From: Hygrocybe punicea
Lineage: Eukaryota; Basidiomycota; Agaricomycetes; Agaricales; Hygrophoraceae
Assembly: GCA_963556145.1 (NCBI GenBank)
Contig: OY744463.1
Coordinates: forward strand, 1,550,001 to 1,614,000
Length of the DNA: 64,000 nt
Direction of reading: 5' to 3'
Below, piece after piece: positions 33,784 through 44,822 of this stretch. A model generated the notes under the pieces. The model saw only the letters and a program-made list of their open reading frames with translations. It was not told the origin of the DNA and ran no database searches. The number at the start of each line of letters is the position of its first letter. Position 1 is the first letter of the stretch. Both the position numbers and the translations under genes were made by a program.

Positions 33784-35861
33784 TTATCGTCGTTTGGAGC
33801 CTCGGCCATCGTCCAAACCAGGCGAGCTTCTCCGCTTCCTACAAGCAACGACAACACAGAAATAACAGTGAGCGGAACAAATTATTACCGATTGTAATAG
33901 AAAATCTCACTCACCGACCTCCACTCCGATCTTCTGGTTCCCCAGAAGGTGTCCGTCCTCCGCTATCCTTATTGGTTCCACCATAATCAAGTCCGTCCAC
34001 AGCAGGAGCATTCCCGTCCCTATCCTTGTATTTATTCTGATTACGCGGCCCGGTGGGTACTCCAGGCGGAAGTGGAGACGCAGGCCGCACAGGCAACGGC
34101 GGCGGCACTAGTATTGCGCCGCACATATAAGAAAAATAACATTCACATCACATATGCAAAGCTAATTAACGCACCACCATCGGCAACGGCATACATTCCT
34201 CTCCCTCTCCCTCTCCCCTGGAAGCCGCCGCGACCCCGCAGCGGTGCCATACCGCGGCCCCGGTACGGTACAGGTGTCCCTCCACGTCCTCCGGGACTGG
34301 GCGCCACATTTCCTTCCATTCCGGGGTACATCGTCTGACCTACTGGCCCCATCTGGCTTGGTTCCTGTATCGATGGGATGAAAAGGCGGTCGGTCGATAG
34401 CGCCGTATCGTATGCTATACCTACCTGCATACCGAATTCTCCCCCCATGCCCATTGGAATCATTCCAGGGCCTGGCCCGCCTGGTCCAAAACCATCCGGC
34501 ATACCCATCTGAGCGCCCTGATCTGGCGTGGTGCTCGGGCCACTTGGAACCCCAGGACCCGGCAGCTGCACGTCCTGCATCATAGGCCCACTAGGCTGCA
34601 TCTGCATGTTCATGTCCCCATTCATGCCCATGCCCATCGGACCCATGTTCATCGCGCTCATTGCCCCCATGCCAGACATGTCCATCATTGGGTTCATCCC
34701 AACACCCGGACCCATCATCGGGTTCGGGCCAGCGGTCGACATCATGGTGGTTGCACCCGTCATCACCATTTGCCGTACCTCTGGAGGTAGCGCGGACAGT
34801 TGATCTTCGGGCATGCCAGCAAAATTCTATGAAAAAAAACATTAATTCGGAGAATTGTAGAAAGGGCATACATACCAAGACATTCGTTTTAAGGGCGGCA
34901 CCCGAATCACCCAGGTCACGCCTTCTGTAGCAATATGCTTCCCAGGAAATCTCGTCGAAGCCATAATTGAACCAATCACTGAGATCCGAACCAGGTCTCC
35001 GCCACGGCTTTTCTGCCATTGCGCCCAAGTCGACTTCGAGAATCGAACGGCCATCAAGCATCCCAGTCATATTGGGATTTATACTAGGATGAGAGGGAGG
35101 TGCAGTTACAGGAGGAAGCGTTGACGGGTCCGGGCCATCCTCTGCATTGGTTGGATCTTGTGTTGGTATTTGGCCTTGATAAGATGACGACGTTACAGGG
35201 AAGAGAGTTGAAGAATAGGATTGAGAAATAGCTTTGGGGGTGCCAAGACCGCCCCGCTCGTGGGGAGTATATTCTGTTGTCAGGGATGGTTGTGCGGCTG
35301 TATAGAATGTGAGTAGTTGAAACAGTATGACAATGGGACGACTCTGGAACCTTTGATTGGTGTGTTGTAACTTAAACTGGCGGCGGCACGATTTGCAGGA
35401 GGTCGTGTTGGAGCACCATGCCTAGAATAAATGGTCTACAACTTGTCGTATCTGATTTAGTGAACCCCCTTACCGAAAGTCCAGTGATCGAGCGGTTGGT
35501 TCCATAATAATTTCGATCTCCTATGGAGAAGAAAGGTCACTAACTGTTGCATTAGCTAGCTAACGGAGACAATAATACGCACGTCTTCGCTTTCATCTGC
35601 GTCGACTTGGTCATTTGGTTCGGCGTCAGCGTCTTCTTCGCCCATATCGACCGTCTCCTCGGGGTCGTCTTCAGAGTGACCGGCTACACCATTTGACGAC
35701 GATGTTTTTTCGAGCGAAGCTCCTGAGGCAAGCCCAGGAATGGTGTGGCTCTGTTCAGCGACTTGCACAGGCTTGGAATCGCCGTAAAGAAATTCTTCGT
35801 CTTCGTCCCTAAAAATAATTAAAAATGGGATATATTAGCTTCAAGGCGCAGGAACGCACAT
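33784..35861 (-). CDS. FIP1: Pre-mRNA polyadenylation factor Fip1
   Basis: Nine coding pieces on the minus strand: 35860-35861, 35583-35808, 35474-35520, 35351-35421, 34876-35297, 34425-34826, 34175-34364, 33915-34107 and 33784-33838, giving 535 residues. The start codon is split: AT at 35860-35861, then a 51-nt intron (gtgcgt...tttttag), then G. The acidic N-terminus starts MDEDEEFLYGD, as in Fip1 orthologues. The Fip1 motif (KPWRRPGSDLSDWFNYGFDE, about residues 207-226) is followed by SWEAYCYRRRDLG. The middle is Met/Gly/Pro-rich and the C-terminus has RGG repeats and RKRRSSPG. Fip1 links poly(A) polymerase to CPF/CPSF through Yth1 and Pap1. No other in-frame ATG precedes FLYGD, which is why I accept the split start. 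Confidence 0.9.
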
Positions 35862-36232
35862 TGGGTATCACTCGCATAGGCCTTGACGCGGTTTTGACGT
35901 TTCCACTTCCACAAAACCACAAAACCGGGGTTCGTCACGTCACGTCACATGTCACGCGTCTCACGCCTGTATCCGCCGTTTTTCCGTAACCAACAGTAAT
36001 GATTTGTGGTCTGTTCCTGCTCGGTGTTTTCTAGCGTAAAATAAAAATATAAACGAGTTGCATGCGCTTAAAACGTCCGCTGAAACTGGCCGACTACGAG
36101 AAACGCTCAAATTTTTTGAACCACCGTAAAGTTTAACGTTAACCTTGAGCTCATCACCTGGCACATCCATTGCCCTTCAACCGATACCGCTTGGCCAATT
36201 CGCTGGTCCACCGGTCTTCGAGACCACCGAGC
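35862..36232. promoter_or_regulatory. Divergent promoter region with repeated TGACGTG/CACGTCA motifs
   Basis: The region lies between the FIP1 start and the first ATG of the prenyl synthase. At 35933-35956 the sequence cgtcacgtcacgtcacatgtcacg contains four overlapping GTCACG/TGACGTG units, plausible bZIP sites. Part of the 3' end could belong to a longer N-terminus of the synthase, since its frame is open upstream of the ATG. Confidence 0.45.
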
Positions 36233-37733
36233 ATGATACGACATTATGCTTCCGACACTCTCCACAAGCTTCTTCACCGATCTGCTGCAGTCACGAGGTC
36301 GCGAAACCGGAGTGCGCTGGCTCAGGCGTTGGATCAGCCAACCGCCCATCCTACGCGGTCGGAGCTGTCACCCCCTACGACTACTCCTCGTCCAGATCCG
36401 TATACCTTTCTGAAGCCCGAGCTCGCATTCGTAAGGGATGCCCTGCTCACCCTTCTCAGCTCGGTCAAGACCCACGCCAACCTCGGGGAGATCGCAAATT
36501 TCTATTTCTTTCACCCCTCGAACCAGATACGGCCCCTCCTGGTCCTTCTCTTCGCCCGTGCTACGAATGGATTGGGGAAAGGATGGGACATGAAAAACTG
36601 GCATGCGCAGTGCGACAGTATCACTGGTCAGACAGCAAAGATCGACAAAGCATTGACGCGTTCAGACGCTCTGAACGACTGGGATCCCAACATGTCAGAC
36701 GGCACTGCTCCATATGAACTCTCTTTCTCGCACCACGCGCCCAAGTCACCCCCCCTGCCGCCTCCTCCGCCACCACAAGAAAAACACGTACCCAGGCTCG
36801 TCTCGCCTCCCCTCATCTTGTCCACCCAAATGCGCTTGGCACAGATTCTAGAAATGATACATGTCGCATCGTTTCTGCACTACAACATCACCGACCAATT
36901 CTCGCTGCGAAGGTCTCCACCACCTTCATTCGGTGACAAACTCTCGGTTCTCGGCGGAGATTTCCTCCTCGCCCGAGCCTGTACCGCCGTCGCGTGTCTC
37001 GGCGAAAGCCAAGTCGTCGAGCTCATCGCAAACATCATTGCCGATTTCGCAGAGGGTGAGGTCTTGCACATCCGGGGCATGGGCGATTCACCATCCGCTC
37101 TCATCACTTCACCCGAGGAGAGCTGGAACACCTATATAAAGAAGTCGTACCTCAAAACAGCGAGTCTGATGGCAAACGGTGCACGAGCCGCAGTCGTGTT
37201 GGGTGGTGGCTTAGAAGGTGAAATATGGACAGAAATTGCTTACGCCTATGGCCGCAACCTCGGTCTTGCTTTCCAGGTAAGCCTTCGTCCGTCGCTCTCT
37301 GTCTTATCACCACGTCATAGATGATTTGTTCTCGAAAGCTCGTCGACGATATTCTCGACTACGAGTTAGGGGAGGCAGCGCTAGGTAAATCCGGTAGCCT
37401 GGATTGGCATTTGGGCATGGCCACAGGTCCTGTGCTATATGCCTGGGAAGAACACCCAGAGATGGGCCCACTCATTGGAAGGAATTTTGAGCAAGATGGG
37501 GATGTGGAGCTCGTAAGTGTTCAATTTGCTAATCTCTTCCCACTTTGGGAGATGATGTTTATCTTATCTAGGCTAGAGATTACGTCCGAAGATCGTCGGG
37601 TGTTGAACGCACTCGGGATCGCGCAAGAGCATTTGCAGATGAAGCCAAGGAAGTGATACAACTGCTTCCAGACAGTGATGCTAAAATTGCACTCGAAGTG
37701 TTATCGGAGCGTGTGGTAGAACGGACCTGGTAG
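36233..37733 (+). CDS. COQ1-like trans-polyprenyl diphosphate synthase with degenerate first Asp-rich motif
   Basis: Three exons: 36233-37276, 37339-37512 and 37572-37733, giving 459 residues. The sequence follows hexa/decaprenyl diphosphate synthases closely: RPLLVLLFARA, RLAQILEMIHVASFLH, FGDKLSVLGGDFLLARA, SYLKTASLMANGARAAVVLGG, the second motif LVDDILDYE (Asp351, Asp352, Asp355) and SSGVERTRDRA. The first aspartate-rich motif, normally HDDVID, reads HYNITD here (Tyr217, Asn218), so two metal-binding Asp residues are gone. Such enzymes make the ubiquinone side chain in mitochondria. The N-terminus is Arg/Ser-rich and could be a presequence. The protein may be a non-catalytic partner, as Dlp1/PDSS2 is, but unlike PDSS2 the second motif is intact. 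Activity is therefore doubtful. Confidence 0.85.
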
Positions 37734-37929
37734 ATAATAGATCGTAGACCCCTTTTTTCTTGGTACTTGCATCACCACTCATAAGCCTCCACTTTTGACA
37801 TACGAAAAAGGTCAAATTTTTCTTGTCCGCCGACATTATTACAGAGATACGTCTCATCACAGTAATCCAGAGCAAATCGACGACCAAACACGCAAGATAT
37901 GCACGCATCAACAACCGTTCCCCGTCACT

Positions 37930-40019
37930 CTACTTACGCTTCTTTACGCCAGGTTCTTCCTTTTCTCCACCAGCAGGTGCCACAGGAGCCGCATCAGTCT
38001 TTTTCTTGTCATCCGCGGTAGAAGGATCAGTCTTCTTCGTTGACTAGGGAAATAACGGATTAGCTTTATGCCTCTATGCATCATCTTATGCTGCTCACTT
38101 TGGTGATAGGTTTCTGTTGACCACCGATAAGTCCGAACAGCGCACCCAACATGCCCAGTATTGTGAAGAGTGCGGTAGCGAGACCCACACCTGTTTCGGG
38201 GTGGGTCTTGAATGCCAACATAGGATCAAGTTTCGCGACCTCGATGAAAGTGAAGACTTGTTGTCGGATGAAAGCGACAGGGTCTTCCTTGAATGTAATC
38301 GTCTCCGGCCCCTCATCCGCTTTCCGTTCAAGCTCGTCAAGTGCCGCTTCACGGACCTTCTTAATGTTGAAAGTCTCAGCGGCAAAGGCTTTGGCGTCCT
38401 CGACGGAATGGCCGACATAAATGTTATCAAATAGGATATCCTCGGTCATGGTCCAGAGTTCAATACCAACACCACCCTGTTTAGTGGTGCAACGCGAGGT
38501 CAACCAAAGTCTGGACAACAAGATATTGCTTACAATCTTCTTTAGTTTCTGCACTGGGGTCAAGTCTTCAAAGAAATCCGGGTTGGCAATTTGGCGAGGC
38601 TTCCATTCGCCGATATACGCCGGGTTGTCAATCATGGGAGCATACCATTTGCCCTTGTAGCTAGGGTTCGCTTTCCTTGGTCTAACGCGTTGAAATTAGC
38701 CAAAGTAAGGAGTGTGATGAGAAAACATACGGCGTCCATTTGCCACAACCAGGAGCATCCTTGCACACAGGGTTCTCAATGCTGGGACCAATCCATTCGC
38801 CGTCTTCATCGTCATCCCATTCCTCCGGTTTCACGGCATCTACAGTGAGAACATTGGATAGATCGGATTTGCGAATTGGTAAAGACACTGACCAGGATCG
38901 GGAATTGTAAGGGTCTGTTCTTCAAGCCATCCCTCAGGTTTCACGGCCTGATCGTCGACAATCTCATAAGGGGCATCCTCATCCCAGTCGTCAGGCTGAG
39001 AAACACGGAGTTTCAAATTAGTTAGACGATAAGACAAATGTAACAAACCTTGGTGGCGTCCGGGTCAGCGATCCGCTTCTCGTTAACCCAGTCTGACGGT
39101 TTGGAATCCTCAGGATCGTCAATTTCCTTCGGGGGATTAACAGGAGGGGTAAAGTCTTCGAGTAGACTACCAGTGGCTTGGTCTTCGCCATTCACTTGGA
39201 CGACAAAGGTATCGTTAGGACTACAAGACCACGTCCCATGTTGTCAGAAAAAAAAGACAGCAGTGGATGAAAATACGACTAACTGGATGATAAGTGTGTA
39301 AAGATTAGTTAATTTTGTGATTTGTGGCTTATGAGCTGGTTTATGGTGCTTCTCCTCGAACTCGCCAGTCTTGGGGTTCTGGTGACGGAAAATGAAATGG
39401 AGCTGGACAACGAACAGAATATTAAAATGGTGACACTAAGCGATAGAGTTCAGGCGCTGCAAACCTTGGTGCCAGGGCAGGTGAGGTCAGGTCCGAACAT
39501 AACAACCCAAGGTGTGGTGTCAGAGAATTCCTTGCCGCTGGATTGGAAGCCATCTTCGAGGAGCTTAAGGTAGCCACCACTGCACATACCGAGGTTCTGG
39601 TACTTGACCTCATACTGGACAACCAAGGGCTGGGTTTTGAAGTCGATGGGCGCGTCGAAAGGAGAGGAAATAGCATGGTGAGCAGCCTTGTCCTTCGCTA
39701 CAAGACCTTTGTCGCCCTCGATGACAGAAATCAGTGGATCCTCGACGGCCCATTTACCGACGTAGCTGAAAGTCTCGCTACCAACGGGAGTCTTTTTGGT
39801 GGCCTCAGAGGGCGTCCAGCGTTCGTGCCAGTCGTCTGTGAATTGTTCAATGAATGGAGCCTTGATTTCAGTGGGCTTTATAACGTCGTTTATCAGTTCC
39901 AGAGCCCGCTGTTGTGAATGGAGGAACGTAAAGCCCACCTTGAAAGACGGTTTTGATTCCTGTGCTGATGTGCAGGTGGCTGCAAGGGCGAGCAGGACCG
40001 ATAACGCTACTCCTCGCAT
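37930..40019 (-). CDS. CNE1: Calnexin
   Basis: Nine exons on the minus strand: 39939-40019, 39465-39875, 39284-39402, 39049-39220, 38893-38995, 38731-38839, 38534-38681, 38099-38476 and 37930-38043, giving 544 residues. It has a signal peptide, the lectin motif [19 protein letters not shown], then the P-domain repeats ([49 protein letters not shown]; and [16 protein letters not shown]). A membrane helix ([19 protein letters not shown]) and a cytosolic tail ending KKRK, a dilysine ER-retrieval signal, follow. It folds monoglucosylated glycoproteins in the ER. Two introns (39876-39938 and 38477-38533) are multiples of three and read through openly, so they could be missed without the family alignment. 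Confidence 0.95.
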
Positions 40020-40238
40020 CGTGATACGATGGACGAACAGACAATGTAATAAAGCAGAAATGAGTGGAGGATGGTAAGAAGAAAAAGTTTAACGTTTGTC
40101 CTCCTAAATATGCAACAATTTTCGGTGTGCCACGTATGCCTTTGCACAAATCTCCCACGGTCGCACGTTCGACCAAATATACCAGTCCGTATACAAAATT
40201 GAATATTCTCGAACGGCACTACGCATACACCTGTAAAT

Positions 40239-43200
40239 CTAACCAAGTAGATCCGCATGCCCAGACGCCGATAAGGCCAACTGGAAGAATAATTTATGAG
40301 CAATAAACTCAAGTCGCGAAAACAACCCGCATGCTCACCACAAACTCGTCATCCAGGTATTTCGATACTGCAATTTGATCCCCGAGACCTTTCCGCCGCC
40401 GAGTTTTGAGAACAAGATCCCTCGCTAATGCTTGGCCAGAGGCTGGTTCCAGCGGTCGAAGCTTGATACTGGTGTCTGTTGGGTCACCTGTGGAGTGATG
40501 TCATTCAGTGATCAAAGAAATGCTCTGCTCTGCATAGCAGTTTACCAGGAACAATCGACCAGTGGTCGAACACCTGTAGACAGAATGCTTGTCCTTGAGT
40601 TGCAGTTCTCAAATCCGTCTCGAAACCGTTCGCGTCGATCACTGGGATCAAAGCTTTAACTGTGTATAGCGGAGAGCCAGCCTTTGGGATGTCTTGTGTT
40701 ACGTGACCACGCCGGCGAGCAAGTACTGTGTAGACCGCCGATATGCAGTCTGCTGGTGCCTGGACTTCAACGTAATAAATTGGTTCCATCAAGCGGGGCG
40801 TGGCCTTCGGAATGAAAGTGAAGTGAATTTGCAATAATACAGACGATGAAAAAAAGGTCCGAACCATCAGGAATGACGAGTAGCACACTCTACGTGCAGT
40901 GGGTACGATTTGACCACCTCCGCGGAAGATAGGCTCCTGTGCTAGACTTGCGTCCAGGATACGGAATTTTACATTACGCATGGCTAACGATAACATTGTT
41001 CAGCAGAGGCTGAAGAAACAAGAAGAGACCTACGTTCGTCACACAAGGGCCCTTCACGAGCTCCCCATTGAAAGCCTTGCTTGATGTGTTCCTTGACAGT
41101 GCCCAGCAATTTCTTATCGATCTGGAGAGGCTGCCATTAACATATGACCAAGATCACGGACGAAAGAGTACCTGTGAAGGTAGTGTATCATCCAGAAGGA
41201 TATTCGGTCCACTTTCATCAGGTCCGAATGCCCATATAGACCGAGAGGCCAGTAAATCCCATTGATACTTTTCCTCGAAGAACTTACCCCTGTCCTTCGC
41301 AGACATACGCATAGTAACACGCCCCCGTTCGATATCCTCAGCGACACCCCGTTCCATCGGCTCCGCGATCATAGTAATTTTGTTCCTGATCTGTATCAGT
41401 CTAGTCAAAGGACCATGCAAATATACCACCAACTTTTTGTTCGGTGTGTCTGCATAACATTTCAATGCACTCGTTTCCAGCACTGTTTCACAAAATTTGG
41501 TGACAGGATCTGACACCTTGATCTCGATTTCTGAATATAGCCGCCGAAGATCATGCATCACGCAATCCAAGTATAGTTCGCCTGTACCGATGACGACGTG
41601 TTCGCCACTTTCTTCCACCTTGGTGGCTACCAAGGGATAGGACTTATTGATGCTCCGCAAGCCCGAAAGCATCTTGGGCAGCTCTGATGGGGCAATGGGT
41701 TCGATAGCAATTTTGAGAACTGACTGAGTCACATGCTTGATCGGGCGGAAGATGTGAAGGTCATCCTTGATATCTACAGATGCCAATGTTGCAGTCTTGG
41801 AGATAGACGCATCAACGCCACCTAGAAGGACCAAATTTCCTGCTGGGACCTCGTCTGCCGGAATGAAGTAGCTTTCGAGATGACCGGTTCACCATCAGGA
41901 CAGGGCGGGGGTCGTTGTAGGTACACTCACCGTGCTTCGCTGAGCCAAATATCATCCACATTCACCTTCATCATATCTTCCTCGTCCTCAGGTGAATATC
42001 CTTCTCCAAGGACCTTAATAGCCATGCCCTTCCGGATTGTACCACTTAACACGCGACCGAAAGCCCGGAAAGACTGTGCATCCGTTGTGTGGTACAATTT
42101 TGCAATTTGAACCATGAGGGGTCCTTCGGGATCGCAGGCTTTCATGGAAGCCACTAAATCCGATGTTTGAGGACCTGTGTATGTCCCTTCAATCTAAACC
42201 TTTCCGTCACCAAAAGGAATGGGATGAACCCAGAACCATGAACCAACCTTGCTGGAAGCGCCTTTGATAGGTGAAGGAATGTTTTCCACGATCATATCAA
42301 CCAGCCCCGTCGAAGTTCCAAAGAATTGATCCAATATTGCCTTCAGCAGGGGCCGGACATCCATCTTGTACATCACAGGCTTCAGACGAATACCAAGCCC
42401 ATCAAGTGTCTCCTTCAGCGTATCGGTGTCCTCGCTAAGAACATTGCTATAAAGCTTGTACAATGGTTCCAAAACGAAGTGTACAAATGACCGGGACATT
42501 TCAGGGTCGGCTGGTTTGCGAATAAACTTGCGTGTTTCGGGATTAAAAAATATGTCTCCCCAGAGTCGGTCAGCGAAGGCAATCACGTTAAGAGATCCTA
42601 CCCGAAATCAGACATGAAATAAGGCCATCCAAAAAGACATACCGTAAGTGTTGGCGTACATTTGCGCAAAAGATCGAAGGGTGAAGCACCAATTCATGTC
42701 AGTACTTGCAAAAGCTATATTGCCATGTTCCGGGCTTAGCCTCAATTCTGGATCTGGATCAATCGCACTGTGGCGAGGTGAGTGCCAAGGAGAAAGAAAT
42801 ATTGATGATCCAACCTAATGAACGTGTTTACCTCCTCGATTGTATGTTTAATTTTGAAATACGCGTCGGCAGGTTTTATACGCAATTCAAGTATCAGTCG
42901 GTCAATTTTATTGACAATTAGAGTAATTTTGACCCTTTCTTGCAGGGCATGCCGGATAATCGACTCAGTGCCAACCATGACCTGTCGGAAGCGGGTCAAG
43001 CAGCGAATAACTGATAGAATTTGAACTGACTCCTTCGACAACATCGACGACAAGGACTACACCGTCAACCAAGCGAATGGCAGATGCAACTTCGTCAATA
43101 AAATTGACATGCCCGGGTGTGTCAATTATATGTAGCAGGTGAGATTTCCCGGACATGGTAGATAAAACGAGCGACATTGGTGAGGACTTTATGGATATTT

Positions 43201-43929
43201 CGCGTTCCCGGGACAATACGTGAGTGTCCGTGTACCGAATCTAACATGCGCATGAAGTTGAGGGTGGAACAGAGTCAAAAGGGAACCTACACACCGGTTT
43301 GTCCGCATCCCAAATCAGCTTATGAGTTTCAAACACAAGCATATCCATAAGTGCGGTTTTTCCATGATGCAGATGCCCCACTATAGCTACGTTGCGAATC
43401 ATTTCTGGGTGCGACATCATGTTCAATAGAAATCTAAGTATCCATCAGCTCAAATGAACGTAAAGATTCTATGATTCTCACGCTTTGTCAAAGCGAGTTT
43501 CAGGCATATCTTTCTCCTCTATTGTCCATTTGCGAACTTTCACAGGTGCAATTATAGGCTCCGTCAGAGGTTGAGCATCTTCCTCCTGAACAAGAGTTTC
43601 CACTCCAGGTCCATAAACATCTCCTGCTGATGGGTAATATTGCTTGTCCTCGTGTAAGATTACAGCATTGTGGATAGGCTCTATTAGGCCTTGCTGAGGA
43701 CGGAATTAACACAAAAGTTGATGGAAGAACACGAACCATCCACTTGCATTAATGCATTGTCTTCTCTGCCCTGCAGAGCGTCGTTGTCATCGTAACCTTC
43801 CAAAGGAGCAGCTTGGGACCTCTCTTCTGCAGGCCGAAAATCGTTTTGAGGCATTTCATCGTCATCATCAGAATCCAGGTCGGCACCGATGTAGTTTCCG
43901 AACTCGTCATAATCCTCGAATGAAGCCAT
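40239..43929 (-). CDS. SNU114: U5 snRNP GTPase Snu114 (EFTUD2), EF-2-like
   Basis: Fifteen exons on the minus strand: 43744-43929, 43482-43693, 43295-43433, 43031-43240, 42815-42981, 42643-42767, 42248-42597, 41931-42193, 41434-41871, 41172-41385, 41034-41121, 40865-40983, 40546-40804, 40339-40487 and 40239-40280, giving 986 residues. The acidic N-terminus ([19 protein letters not shown]) is specific to Snu114 rather than EF-2. G motifs are present: [16 protein letters not shown] and NKID. The EF-2 domain III-V blocks follow ([42 protein letters not shown]) with the tail [18 protein letters not shown]. It controls spliceosome activation and disassembly with Brr2 and Prp8. Its start is 114 bp from that of prefoldin subunit 1. 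Confidence 0.95.
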
Positions 43930-44043
43930 GGCGGATGCAGCAGAAAATTTGTGCGAAATCGTCAATGGCGAGGACTCGAGTTTTTACAACTCCGTCGCGT
44001 GACATTCAGCATCGTAATAGGCGCTTCCACCCTGAAAGCAGCG

Positions 44044-44638
44044 ATGTCTGCCCTATCGGATGACACTCTGAGAAAGGTTTTCATATCCGTGCTTTACTGT
44101 CTTCAAAATCACCGCGATATATACCTATTGCACTCAGATCCTAGTTCAAATCCAACAAACTGCCGTGCAATCTCAGCGAGCTCTTAACTTGTCACGCCAA
44201 CAAGCCGCTTCCAAGGACCGCGAGCGCCGTATTCTTCAACTTACCATCGACGAGATCAGCCACATGGAAGGCGATGTAAATCTCTACAAGGGCGTCGGGA
44301 AAATGTGCATTTTTTTCATGTCGATCTCAGATAGGCTGAATATTCGAAAAGGTTTATGATGGTTCCTCGCAAGGCGATGGAGGAGGAATTGAAAAGCTCT
44401 GCTAGGGAACTCGTGGATGATATCACCAGCTTGAATAAGAAGGTTGGCAATCATTCCTCATATACAATTGGTAGACAGCGGATAACTGTTTTATGACAGT
44501 CAAAATATTTAGAGAAACAATTCAACGATGCTCAAGGCCAGCTGCGCGATATCGTTGGGTGTTTTCCCGGTATTCCTTGGCCATCAGCTAACCAATCGCC
44601 TTCATTTGTAGTTCCATCATGCCCCTCAGCAACAATGA
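44044..44638 (+). CDS. PFD1: Prefoldin subunit 1
   Basis: Five exons: 44044-44076, 44138-44304, 44352-44442, 44500-44553 and 44612-44638, giving 123 residues, the usual size. The coiled-coil N-helix (LVQIQQTAVQSQRALNLSRQ), the beta-hairpin region (DVNLYKGVGKMFMMVPR) and the C-helix ending KYLEKQFNDAQGQLRDI are those of a beta-class prefoldin. The hexamer delivers nascent actin and tubulin to the CCT chaperonin. The gene diverges from SNU114 across 114 bp. Confidence 0.93.
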
Positions 44639-44822
44639 TATTGTCCGGCCATGGCTCCAAGTCTCCTTGTTTTCTGCTTCAAATGAATATGGTATCATTG
44701 CTCATGATCCACACCACTACTACTATGTTCTCAAACAGAACACTAAATCTACGGCGCATCGTCGTTTTTTACACGTAATATCACATCTGTGACCTAGTAA
44801 TGAGATTATCACCACCTTGCTA

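Noticed and set aside
39876..39938. Reading calnexin straight through two in-frame introns
   Set aside because: Both segments (39876-39938 and 38477-38533) start with GT, end with AG and are multiples of three. They insert residues absent from calnexins, and removal gives the conserved sequence.
44138..44170. tRNA B-box-like gttcaaatcc
   Set aside because: It lies within a coding exon of prefoldin subunit 1 (LVQIQQ) and no cloverleaf can be drawn around it. I found no convincing tRNA anywhere in the window.
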